Positions 16,874 through 24,832 of a stretch of DNA of 64,000 nucleotides are shown in pieces (within the stretch, counting starts at the first letter, position 1; every line of letters begins with the position of its first letter). The notes below the pieces were generated by a model. It saw only the letters and a list, made by a program, of their open reading frames with translations. It had not been told where the DNA came from and made no database searches. A program made the translations under genes and the position numbers. The stretch spans positions 248,001 through 312,000 of the forward strand of contig NZ_JPZL01000003.1 of NCBI RefSeq assembly GCF_000759345.1. The letters run 5' to 3'. The stretch is from Litchfieldella xinjiangensis (GTDB taxonomy: Bacteria > Pseudomonadota > Gammaproteobacteria > Pseudomonadales > Halomonadaceae).

Positions 16874-17962
16874 TCAGGAAAGTACCGAATCGCGGTTCTT
16901 GAGGTAGGCGAATTCACCGACATCGGTGAACGGGCGCACGGTCTGCTGGAAGGCGCGATAGGACTCGTAGATCTTGCGCGAGTCCTCGTCGTTCTCGATC
17001 TGGCGTTGCAGTACCTTCTGTGACGACTCATAAAGCGCCTGCATGACATCGTCAGGGAAGCTCTTGAGCTGTACGCCATGCTCATCGACCAGGGTCCTGA
17101 GTGCCTTGGCATTCTGCAGGGTGAACTCGTCGATCATCGCCAGGTTGGCACTACGTGCGGCTTCCTGAACCACGATCTTGAGATCGTCGGGCAGTTCGTT
17201 CCAGGCGTCCAGGTTGACCGTACCTTCGAGGATGGCGCTGGGCTCGTTCCATGCCGAAGTATAGTAATAATCGGCAACCTGGTGCAGACCGAAAGCCAGG
17301 TCATTGTAGGGGCCGACCCAGTCGGCGGCATCGATCACGCCAGTCTGCATCGAGGTGAAGATTTCGGAACCCGGCATGTTGACCGTCGTCACCCCGATGC
17401 CGTTCATGGCTTCGCCGGCCAGGCCCGGCAGGCGCAGTTTCAGCCCCTGCATATCCTCGAGCGACTTGATCTCCTTCTTGAACCAGCCAGCCATCTGGGT
17501 GCCGGTATTGCCGACCGGGAAGGGCTTGAGGTTGTGCTTGGCGTAGAGCTCGTCCCACAATTCCTGCCCACCCCCGTTATACAGCCAGGAATTGGTCTCG
17601 TGAGTGGTCATGCCAAACGGTACGGCGGTGAAGAACTGGGCCGCCGCCGTCTTGCCACGCCAGTAGTAGGACGCGGAGTGACCCATCTGGGCCGTACCGG
17701 CGCCCACGGCGTCGAAGACTTCCATTGGGGGAACCATCTCGCCGGCGCCATGCACCCGGACGCGCATGCGGCCACCGGAGAGGGCTTCGATACGCTTGGC
17801 GAAGTCGCTGGCGCCGGTGCCCAGGCCAGGGAAGTTCTGCGGCCAGGAAGTCACCATGTGCCAGGTGATGGTCTCCTGGGCGCTGGCGGTGGAAATGAAG
17901 GGAGCGGCGACGGCGCCGGCCGCGCCGGCTCCCATCGCGGTCAAAAAGTGTCTGCGTTGCAT
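16874..17962 (-). CDS. TRAP transporter solute-binding protein with Tat signal (DctP/TakP family), orphan
   Basis: This is a periplasmic binding protein of the tripartite ATP-independent family, 362 residues. The N-terminus MQRRHFLTAMGAGAAG has an RRxFL twin-arginine motif followed by an AxA site (STASA, about residue 28), so export folded through Tat is likely. The mature part resembles TakP-type proteins that bind 2-oxo acids: WPQNFPGLGTGASDFAKRIE, GLKLRLPGLAGEAMNGIG, and DAADWVGPYNDLAFGLHQVADYYY. No dctQ or dctM membrane gene is adjacent on either side, so its partner must be elsewhere. The ligand is unproven. Confidence 0.9.
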   Translation of the reverse strand: MQRRHFLTAMGAGAAGAVAAPFISTASAQETITWHMVTSWPQNFPGLGTGASDFAKRIEALSGGRMRVRVHGAGEMVPPMEVFDAVGAGTAQMGHSASYYWRGKTAAAQFFTAVPFGMTTHETNSWLYNGGGQELWDELYAKHNLKPFPVGNTGTQMAGWFKKEIKSLEDMQGLKLRLPGLAGEAMNGIGVTTVNMPGSEIFTSMQTGVIDAADWVGPYNDLAFGLHQVADYYYTSAWNEPSAILEGTVNLDAWNELPDDLKIVVQEAARSANLAMIDEFTLQNAKALRTLVDEHGVQLKSFPDDVMQALYESSQKVLQRQIENDEDSRKIYESYRAFQQTVRPFTDVGEFAYLKNRDSVLS

Positions 17963-18137
17963 GCGGGCGAGAGCTCCAGCTGTTATTTTGTCCCGGGTGG
18001 GAAAACGTGTCCAAAGGCAAGAAGCCGAGACGTGGCCCAGGCCATCGGTCGATGAGGCCGCGCCACGGGGCGTCTCAGGGGATAAAGTATGCGCGAAGCA
18101 TCAAGCGTCAGGCAAGGCACACGTCCCGATCGGCTTC

Positions 18138-18596
18138 TTAGGGAGGATTGATCCGGTTACTGTGCCGTACCAGCCAGTAGCAGATGCCCAGGGCCAGCAC
18201 GGCGGCCCCCAACGCCAGTAACTTGCCAGGATCCACGTCGTCGATCTCGATGACCATGAACTTGCGGACCAGGGCCATGATGGCGATCAGCACCACAATC
18301 TCGACATGCGCGAAACCCCCGCTCTTGCCCATGGTGCGCACGATCGAATTGTTGAACTCCATGGCGATCAGCACGGTGAGAATCATGTCGAAGACGACCT
18401 GGAAGACCCGGTAGTCGAAAGGGTCGCGGGTCTGCACGAACAATAATTCGACGACATGCAAAATCAGATAGTAGAGCGCCACCAGTACCACACCGCTGAT
18501 GGCCGCGGTCAGCACCAGCGACACGAGACGCTCGAAGCGCTGATACCCCGTCGATGACGACCAGGTCCGGCGAAGATCGGACAAGAACCATTTCAC
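18138..18596 (-). CDS. psiE: PsiE-family membrane protein (phosphate-starvation-inducible type)
   Basis: This 152-residue protein has four predicted membrane helices (about 25-48, 62-85, 95-115 and 126-145) with a conserved central FDMILTVLIAMEFNNSIVR and a VRKFMVIEIDDVD block, features of the PsiE family. In E. coli psiE responds to phosphate starvation and catabolite control, but its molecular role is unknown. No Pho box is visible in the 82 bp upstream. It lies between the dctP and uvrD genes in the same direction without obvious coupling. Confidence 0.83.
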   Translation of the reverse strand: MKWFLSDLRRTWSSSTGYQRFERLVSLVLTAAISGVVLVALYYLILHVVELLFVQTRDPFDYRVFQVVFDMILTVLIAMEFNNSIVRTMGKSGGFAHVEIVVLIAIMALVRKFMVIEIDDVDPGKLLALGAAVLALGICYWLVRHSNRINPP

Positions 18597-18678
18597 TCTG
18601 AAGTCCCCGCGTTGCGTAAATGCCTCTCAGCATGGCCAATTTACGCCCACGGGTCGAGCCGGGCTGGCACCGGTTGCG

Positions 18679-20886
18679 CTAGAGCGGGGTCAGCTTGGCG
18701 AATCCCAGCACCAGCCACTTGTCGCCTTCGCCTTCGAAGCTGACCTGCACGCGTGCCCGTTCGCCCTCACCCTCGGCATTGAGGATGACCCCTTCACCGA
18801 ACAGGGGGTGGCTGACGCGCTGACCCAACGACAATGACGGCAGCGTGCCGCCGCCCTCCACCGAGGTCTGTCGGGAAAGGCCGCCCCCCGGCCGCGTGGC
18901 CGTCACCGGCCGCGAGATCTGGCCGCGCAGGCGTACCTCTTCCAGGAGCTCCTGGGGAAGTTCACGCAAAAACCGTGAGGGGCGCTGGAACGTCTCCTTG
19001 CCATGCATGCGGCGCAGTTCGGCATAGGTGAGATAAAGCTTGCGCATGGCGCGGGTAAGACCGACGTAACACAGGCGGCGCTCCTCCTCGAGGCGCCCTG
19101 GCTCCTCAAGTGACATCTTGTGGGGAAACAACCCCTCCTCCACCCCGGCGATGAATACGATAGGGAATTCCAGCCCCTTGGCCGAATGCAGCGTCATCAA
19201 CTGCACGCTGTCCTCGAATTCGTCGGCTTCGTGGTCGCCTGCATTTAGTGCCGCTTCCGACAGAAACGGCTCGAGGGCTGCCGCACCTTCACCGACGACG
19301 GGCGAGTCCATCGCATCGCTCATGGTGAAGGCTCGCGCGGCATTGACCAGTTCCTCGAGGTTCTCGACCCGCGCCTGGCCCTTCTCGCCTTTCTCGCTGC
19401 GGTGGTGCTCGATCAGGCCGGTGGTCTCGTTCACGTGAACGATGATCTCGTGCAATGCCATGCCGGCGGTATCGTTGTCGAGCTGCTCGATCAGATCGGC
19501 GAACGCGCGCACCGCGCTGCAGGCTCGGCCCTTGAGGGTGGCATCCGAGGCGCAATCGTGGAGGGCCTGCCACAGCGAGACGCCGGCTTGGCGGGCACGA
19601 TCGCGCAGGATCTCCACCGTCCGAGTGCCGATGCCACGCGCCGGGACATTGAGTACCCGTTCGAGCGAGGCATCATCCTCGCGATTGAGCAGCAAACGCA
19701 GGTAGGCCAGGCTGTTCTTGATCTCCAGCCGTTCATAGAAGCGCTGGCCGCCGTAGATGCGGTACGGCATCCCCTGACGGATCAGCGTTTCCTCGAGCAC
19801 CCGTGACTGGGCATTCGAACGGTAAAGAATGGCGATCTCGCGTCGTGCACTGCCTTCGTTGACCTTCTCCTTGATGGTATCGACGATGAAGCGCGCTTCG
19901 TCGAGGTCATTGAAGCCCGAATAGACAGAGATCGGTTCGCCCCGCTCGCCTTCGGTCCACAACTCCTTGCCCATGCGTCCGCTATTGTGATCGATGAGCG
20001 CATTGGCCGCGTCGAGGATGGCGCTGGTAGAGCGATAGTTCTGCTCCAGGCGGACGGTGTGCGTATTCGGCAGCTCCTGTTCGAAACGACGGATGTTCTC
20101 GACGCGGGCGCCACGCCAGCCGTAGATGGACTGATCGTCATCCCCGACCACCGTCATGCCCGCTTGCTCGCCGGCCAGCAGCTTGAGCCAGGCATACTGC
20201 AGGGTATTGGTGTCCTGGAACTCATCGACCAGCACATGGGCGAAGCGCTCGCGATAGTGCGCCAGCAGGGCCGGGGTGTCGCGCAGCAATTCAAGGCTTC
20301 TCAGCAGCAGCTCACCGAAATCGACCAGGCCGCCACGTTCGCAGGTCAATTGATAGCGTTCGTAGAGCTCGACCATCTGGCTCATGTAGGCATCGCCATG
20401 GGTCTGCACCTGGTGCGGACGCAGGCCCTCCTCCTTGCAGCCGGAGATGAAGAACTGTACCTGACGCGGCGGGAAGCGCTCATCGTCGATCCGGTGATCC
20501 TTCAGTAGCCGCTTGATCAGGCGCAACTGATCGTCGGAATCGATGATCTGGAAGTGCTGGGGGAGTCGCGCATCGTGCCAGTGGGTGCGCAACAGCCTGT
20601 GAGCGATGGAGTGGAACGTACCCACCCACATGTTGCGAAGCGACAGGCCCAGCAAGGCCTCGAGACGCGTACGCATCTCGCGGGCCGCCTTGTTGGTGAA
20701 AGTCACGGCCAGGATAGCGTAGGGCGATAGCCCCTCGGTCTGCAGCAGCCAGGCAATACGATGCACCAGTACGCGGGTCTTGCCGGAGCCGGCCCCGGCA
20801 AGCACCAGCATGTTGCCCTGAGGCGCACTGACAGCTTCGCGCTGGGCCGGGTTGAGAGTGTCGAGAATCGACGTGACGTCGTCCAT
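18679..20886 (-). CDS. uvrD: DNA helicase II (UvrD)
   Basis: UvrD is a 3'-5' SF1 helicase that acts in nucleotide excision and mismatch repair. It has a Q motif LNPAQREAV, Walker A AGAGSGKT, motif Ia VTFTNKAAREM, motif II VDEFQDTN, motif III GDDDQSIYGWRGA, motif IV LEQNYRST, and motifs V-VI LMTLHSAKGLEFPIVFIAG and EERRLCYVGLTRA. The ATG at 20886 aligns with the E. coli start and gives 735 residues (E. coli 720); an ATG at 20931 would add 15 unrelated residues. I found no LexA box upstream, unlike in E. coli. The C-terminus ends in a Tudor-like KWLVLGFAKLTPL. Confidence 0.96.
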   Translation of the reverse strand: MDDVTSILDTLNPAQREAVSAPQGNMLVLAGAGSGKTRVLVHRIAWLLQTEGLSPYAILAVTFTNKAAREMRTRLEALLGLSLRNMWVGTFHSIAHRLLRTHWHDARLPQHFQIIDSDDQLRLIKRLLKDHRIDDERFPPRQVQFFISGCKEEGLRPHQVQTHGDAYMSQMVELYERYQLTCERGGLVDFGELLLRSLELLRDTPALLAHYRERFAHVLVDEFQDTNTLQYAWLKLLAGEQAGMTVVGDDDQSIYGWRGARVENIRRFEQELPNTHTVRLEQNYRSTSAILDAANALIDHNSGRMGKELWTEGERGEPISVYSGFNDLDEARFIVDTIKEKVNEGSARREIAILYRSNAQSRVLEETLIRQGMPYRIYGGQRFYERLEIKNSLAYLRLLLNREDDASLERVLNVPARGIGTRTVEILRDRARQAGVSLWQALHDCASDATLKGRACSAVRAFADLIEQLDNDTAGMALHEIIVHVNETTGLIEHHRSEKGEKGQARVENLEELVNAARAFTMSDAMDSPVVGEGAAALEPFLSEAALNAGDHEADEFEDSVQLMTLHSAKGLEFPIVFIAGVEEGLFPHKMSLEEPGRLEEERRLCYVGLTRAMRKLYLTYAELRRMHGKETFQRPSRFLRELPQELLEEVRLRGQISRPVTATRPGGGLSRQTSVEGGGTLPSLSLGQRVSHPLFGEGVILNAEGEGERARVQVSFEGEGDKWLVLGFAKLTPL

Positions 20887-21047
20887 ACAGGAAGGTACTA
20901 GCCGCTCGGAAATGAGCGTCAAGTCTAGCATATCGGGGCCTGCCCAAGCCCGTTAGCAATCTTCAGGGGGAAGCACCGCAACGACGCCGTGCTTTCTTCC
21001 CTGATCGCTCATGCACGCAATGTTAGCGTGCGCCGGGCCGGGCTAAC

Positions 21048-21902
21048 TCACTCGGGCTCGGCGTAGCGCAGGGGGATCAGGCTCTTCTTCACCTGCTTGA
21101 GCTGCTCCGCGAGCTTCGGCCCGCGCGTCTTGGCGACGCCCACCGCCAGCACGTCGATCAATACCAGATGCGCCACACGCGAGCTCATCGGTGTATAGAT
21201 CTCGGTATCTTCGAGCACATCGATATACAGCGGCAGCGTCACCTCGTCGGCGAGCGGCGTACCGCTGGGACACAAGCCTATGACCGTGGCGCCGGACTCG
21301 CGGGCCAGTTTCACGCTGGCTACCAGGGCTCGAGTACGCCCCGTCTGGGAAATCGCCACCACCACGTCGCCTTCCTTCAGGGTCACCGCAGACATGTTCT
21401 GCATGTGCGGGTCGGCATAGGCGGACGTGGATATCTGCAGGCGAAAGAACTTGTGCTGGGCATCGAACGCCACCGCGCCGGATGCACCGAATCCATAGAA
21501 CTCGACCCGATTGGCCATGGCCAGGGCATTGATCGCCCGGCTCAAGGCATCGTTGTCGAGGCGATCGCGCACCGATAGTAGTGTGCCGATCGTGGAGTCG
21601 AAGATGCTCTGGGAGAACTCCGCCACGCTATCGCTATCGTTCATCGAAAACTGGGCGAACTGGCTCCCGGTGGCCAGCATCTGCGCCAGGCGCAGCTTGA
21701 AGTCCTGGAAGCCGTTACATCCCAGGGCACGACAGAAGCGGACCACGGTGGGTTCGCTGACCTTGGCCTCGGTGGCCAGATCGACGATCCGCATATGAAT
21801 GACATCTTCGGGATTACGCAGTACGAAGCGCGCCACTTTCTGCTCGGAGCGACGAAAGTGCTCCATGCGGCCTCGCATTTCATCAAACAGGGCACGGCTC
21901 AC
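21048..21902 (-). CDS. hexR: HexR-like regulator of central carbon metabolism (RpiR family)
   Basis: This transcription factor has an N-terminal RpiR helix-turn-helix (residues about 1-80, with VSEPTVVRFCRALGCNGFQDFK) and a C-terminal SIS domain (about 115-260, with VEFYGFGASGAVAFDAQHKF and VVVAISQTGRTRALV) that binds a sugar phosphate, KDPG in Pseudomonas HexR. I chose the GTG at 21902, with AAGGAG six bases upstream, over an ATG at 21929 that lacks a site; this gives 284 residues. No zwf, edd or eda gene is next to it, unlike in pseudomonads. Its target genes cannot be seen here. Confidence 0.85.
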   Translation of the reverse strand: MSRALFDEMRGRMEHFRRSEQKVARFVLRNPEDVIHMRIVDLATEAKVSEPTVVRFCRALGCNGFQDFKLRLAQMLATGSQFAQFSMNDSDSVAEFSQSIFDSTIGTLLSVRDRLDNDALSRAINALAMANRVEFYGFGASGAVAFDAQHKFFRLQISTSAYADPHMQNMSAVTLKEGDVVVAISQTGRTRALVASVKLARESGATVIGLCPSGTPLADEVTLPLYIDVLEDTEIYTPMSSRVAHLVLIDVLAVGVAKTRGPKLAEQLKQVKKSLIPLRYAEPE

Positions 21903-22125
21903 GATTCGCTCCTTGCTGGCATAGTGCATTGTTATGGTCTGGCATCGAACTCCCCTGCCCTCGTCCCGCGACTGCCAGTATGCCCCACCTCGATGGGTAT
22001 CGGCATGCTTGGGTGAGTTAAACGTTTACGACCCATGCCGTCATAATTTTGTCAAGTTGTATATAGTAAAAATGAACGCGGCGCCGCAGATGAACTGCAC
22101 TCACCGTTACACAGGAGAGTCAATC

Positions 22126-22326
22126 ATGCGTAATGTCGATCAGGTATCTTCGATCAAGAGCGAGCTACTCGAACTCTTCATGAACCTTCAGGAGAACGAG
22201 CATCAGCAGCGTAAGCGTAGCGCAGCCGTGCGCTATCTCCGTGCTCGCCGGGGTATCGAACTCCATAATGAATTCAAGCGGCTGGAGCATCAACTCGCTA
22301 CGCTGGAGGACGAACGCTTCAGCTAG
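22126..22326 (+). CDS. Small basic helical protein, 66 residues, unknown
   Basis: A short gene with AGGAGAG seven bases before the ATG at 22126. The product is almost entirely helical and charged: a leading helix (IKSELLELFMNLQENE), a basic block (QQRKRSAAVRYLRARRGIE), and a final helix (EFKRLEHQLATLEDE). It has no Cys and no membrane segment. The RARRGIE-x-x-EFKRLE pattern faintly recalls the small PA3496-like family, but I cannot confirm that. It is transcribed divergently from hexR and convergently with the NSS transporter gene. A DNA- or RNA-binding or coiled-coil role is possible. Confidence 0.7.
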   Translation: MRNVDQVSSIKSELLELFMNLQENEHQQRKRSAAVRYLRARRGIELHNEFKRLEHQLATLEDERFS

Positions 22327-22368
22327 CGACACCGGGACGCCTCGCGATCTGACTCGCGGATCGACAGT

Positions 22369-22395
22369 GCCGAGCCCCGGGATTCGGGACTCGGC
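22369..22395. terminator. Possible terminator hairpin between convergent genes
   Basis: The stem GCCGAG...CTCGGC (22369-22374, 22390-22395) with an inner CCCG/CGGG pairing after one mismatch lies between the small gene and the NSS transporter gene. No T tract follows on either strand, so intrinsic termination is uncertain. Confidence 0.4.
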
Positions 22396-22406
22396 AACGT
22401 TCCGAT

Positions 22407-23750
22407 CTAGATCAGGCCCCCGACGAATACGCAGATCACGCCTATCGGTGCGATATAGCGTGACGTGATGTGCCACAGAGTGCCACCCGTCGAGCCCAGC
22501 CCCAGTTCACGCTGAACGCTGGCGCGATCGAGACACCAGGCGACGAACACGATCGCCCCCAGCCCCGTCAACGGCAACAGTATCTTGCTGGTGAAGTTGT
22601 CCAGCAGATCGAAGGTATTGAAGCCGAAGGCCACCGGGCCATCCCAGACGTTGAAGGACAACAGCGCGGCGATACCCAACAGCCACACCAGGATCGCCGA
22701 GATCAGCGTGGCCGGGACCCGGGTCAACGATGTGCGCTCTTCGAGAAACTCGACCACCGGCTCGAGCAACGAGATAGCGGACGTCAACGCCGCGAAGGTC
22801 AGCAGAAGGAAGAACATCAGCCCCAGGATCGTGCCGCCGGTCATGCTACCGAATGCCAATGGCAGCGTGACGAAGATCAGACCAGGCCCTTCGCCAGGGC
22901 TCAAGCCGTTGGCGAACACGATGGGGAAGATTGCCATGCCGGCCAGCAGGGCGACGACGGTATCCAGAATGATGACCGTGCGCGCGGTCCCGATCAGGTC
23001 GACTTCCTGGCCCAGATAGGAGCCATAGGCCATCATGATGCCCATGCCCAGCGACAGGGTGAAGAAGGCCTGCCCCATCGCAGCCAGCACCACGCCGCCA
23101 CTCAGGGCGCTCCAGTCAGGGTTGAACATGAAGCTCATGGCTTCCCCGAAGTGCCCCGTCGTCATGCCGTAGCCAACCAGGACCAGCATCAGGATCAACA
23201 GCGCCGGCATCATGGTACGTACGGCGGCTTCCAACCCCTTGGTCACCCCCCGGGCGACGATGACAATCACCAGCAGCATGAAGATCGAATGCCAGAGCAG
23301 AAGGGTGCCGGGACTACTCAACATGCCAGTGAACAGTGCGCTGATGCCGTCGGCATCCTGCCCGCTGAAAGCGCCGGTCACCGAGCCCAATGTATACGAA
23401 AGCGACCACCCGCCGATGACGCTATAGAACGACAGGATCAGGAATGCGGCCAGGACCCCGCTGATTCCGATTGCCGCCCATGCCTTGCTCTTGCCATGCT
23501 GAGTGGCCAGTTCGGCCATGGTGTTGATGGGGTTCTTCTGGCCACGCCGGCCGATCAACCACTCCGAGACCAGGATCGGCAAGCCCACCAGCGCAACGCA
23601 CGCCAGGTAGACGAGCACGAACGCGGCGCCCCCGCTGTCGCCGACCATGTAGGAGAATCGCCAGATATTGCCCAGGCCGACTGCGGAACCTGCAGCCGCC
23701 AGGATGAAGGTCATCTTGGATGACCATTGTGCGTGAGAGAGTTTCGCCAT
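22407..23750 (-). CDS. Sodium-dependent transporter, neurotransmitter:sodium symporter (NSS) family
   Basis: This inner-membrane amino-acid or amine importer is driven by Na+. Its 447 residues have the LeuT-type signature in helix 1 (AAAGSAVGLGNIWRFSYMVGDSGGAAF) and about 11 helices, the number found in bacterial NSS members such as Tyt1 and MhsT. The break in helix 6 (SLGMGIMMAYGSYLG) and the helix 8 Na2 site region (LLLTFAALTSAISLLEP) are visible. AGGTGA lies upstream of the ATG at 23750. It stands alone, and the substrate is not predictable. Confidence 0.93.
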   Translation of the reverse strand: MAKLSHAQWSSKMTFILAAAGSAVGLGNIWRFSYMVGDSGGAAFVLVYLACVALVGLPILVSEWLIGRRGQKNPINTMAELATQHGKSKAWAAIGISGVLAAFLILSFYSVIGGWSLSYTLGSVTGAFSGQDADGISALFTGMLSSPGTLLLWHSIFMLLVIVIVARGVTKGLEAAVRTMMPALLILMLVLVGYGMTTGHFGEAMSFMFNPDWSALSGGVVLAAMGQAFFTLSLGMGIMMAYGSYLGQEVDLIGTARTVIILDTVVALLAGMAIFPIVFANGLSPGEGPGLIFVTLPLAFGSMTGGTILGLMFFLLLTFAALTSAISLLEPVVEFLEERTSLTRVPATLISAILVWLLGIAALLSFNVWDGPVAFGFNTFDLLDNFTSKILLPLTGLGAIVFVAWCLDRASVQRELGLGSTGGTLWHITSRYIAPIGVICVFVGGLI

Positions 23751-23968
23751 GATTCACCTGATTGTGAGTGTTACATCACTCCTCCGAGCGATGCGTTATG
23801 CGAATCGATAAGACCGGTAAGACGCCAAGATCGTCTTGGTGGAAACGGGCACGTTAGCCAACGTTGCCAGCAATTTCGCGCGATCATCAGACTATGGACG
23901 GTAAAACTATCCGATCGTGCCGTTGATGACCAGTCGAGGTGTCTTGCCCTGGCGATAAAATTCCCGAT

Positions 23969-24832
23969 TCAGAACAGTGCGGCCTGCACATCGCCCGGGA
24001 ACCTGGGCAGTTCCGGAAGCGCTGGGTCGTGTTGGCGCAACTGCTCATGAAGACATCGAGCCAGTTGCGGGGCGTGGCGGTTATCGGGGGTATGCACAAA
24101 CAAGAAAGGGGTTTTCCCCTGTTTTATCCACAGGTTGATTCGTTCAGACCAAGGTCGAAAATAGTGCTCGTTAATAGCGTTATCCACATGGCCGATAAAC
24201 CGTATTACCGGACGATCCGCTGTGGAGAGCACGTGTAACGGGCGTTTTGGCTTTTCCGACTGAGCCTTGCTGAGCCGAGAATCGCTGTTGGCCGGTGTCG
24301 AGAACAGCGGCCTCACATCCAGCATCACGCGATCGACACCATAACTTATCAACAAGCGGTTCAGCGCCATCTCCGCCGACCCCTTGTGGAAAAATTCACT
24401 GTGTCTGACTTCAACGGCACACGGGATACTCTCTGGCCAACGTTCGAGCAGTCGTTCCAGCTGAGGAAGCCCTTCACTGTCGAAATCACGCGGTAGTTGC
24501 ACCATGATTGGTCCAAGCCGGTCCTGCAGCGGGGCCAAGCGTAACAGGAAGTGATCTACGTCAGCCTCGACGTCCCTGAGGCGCCGTTCGTGGGTCAACG
24601 CCGCCGGCAGCTTGAAGCAGAAGCGAAAACCAGCAGGGGCCTGACGGGCCCACGTCGCCACGGTTTCCTCTCGCGGCGCACCACTGTAGAACGTGGTATT
24701 GCCCTCTACCGCAGAGAAGAGGCTGGCATAATCGCCAAGCCGGGTTTCGGGTGTGTCGTGGGCGGGGTAGAGGCTACCCCGCCAGTCGGCATTGGCCCAC
24801 ATGGGCAGGCCAAGATGCAGGCGGCCGCTCAC
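23969..24832 (-). CDS. DUF72 (YecE-family) protein
   Basis: This 287-residue TIM-barrel-like protein of the DUF72/YecE family has no established biochemical role. Conserved features are LGLPMWANADWRGSLYP at the N-terminus, VEGNTTFYSGAPREETVATWARQAPAGFRFCFKLP, LGPIMVQLPRDF, CAVEVRHSEFF and the C-terminal half FVHTPDNRHAPQLA. The GTG at 24832 shares its first G with the last base of the glmS stop codon (TAGTG), so the two are translationally coupled. Two exact DnaA boxes lie inside this gene. Some codons here (such as ATA for Ile) are unusual for the window. Confidence 0.88.
   Translation of the reverse strand: MSGRLHLGLPMWANADWRGSLYPAHDTPETRLGDYASLFSAVEGNTTFYSGAPREETVATWARQAPAGFRFCFKLPAALTHERRLRDVEADVDHFLLRLAPLQDRLGPIMVQLPRDFDSEGLPQLERLLERWPESIPCAVEVRHSEFFHKGSAEMALNRLLISYGVDRVMLDVRPLFSTPANSDSRLSKAQSEKPKRPLHVLSTADRPVIRFIGHVDNAINEHYFRPWSERINLWIKQGKTPFLFVHTPDNRHAPQLARCLHEQLRQHDPALPELPRFPGDVQAALF
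24124..24393. repeat. Cluster of DnaA-box-like 9-mers inside the DUF72 gene
   Basis: TTATCCACA occurs exactly at 24124-24132 and 24180-24188 (56 bp apart, same orientation). One-mismatch copies are TTATCAACA (24346-24354) and, on the other strand, TGTGGAAAA (24385-24393). In random sequence an exact copy is expected only about once per 262 kb per strand. Function is not known. Confidence 0.45.

Noticed and set aside
18597-18678. Pho box upstream of psiE
   Set aside because: No pair of CTGTCA-like repeats 11 bp apart is present, so phosphate control of psiE is not claimed.
20887-20960. Search for a LexA box before uvrD
   Set aside because: No CTGT-N8-ACAG-like site is present, so SOS control is not claimed.
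20971-21031. Two imperfect hairpins between uvrD and hexR (AAGCAC/GTGCTT and GCACGC/GCGTGC)
   Set aside because: Neither is followed by T residues in the direction of hexR transcription; they may be chance in GC-rich DNA.
22040-22080. Possible HexR operator or promoter near TTGTATATAGTAAAAATG
   Set aside because: The stretch is AT-rich but not palindromic and fails to match the known HexR consensus; no clean -35/-10 pair either.
22470-23723. Long plus-strand open frame opposite the NSS transporter gene (and similar ones opposite glmU, pstA and the CLC gene)
   Set aside because: They mirror real genes, have skewed His/Gln/Arg-rich composition and no ribosome sites; long antisense frames are expected in high-GC coding DNA.
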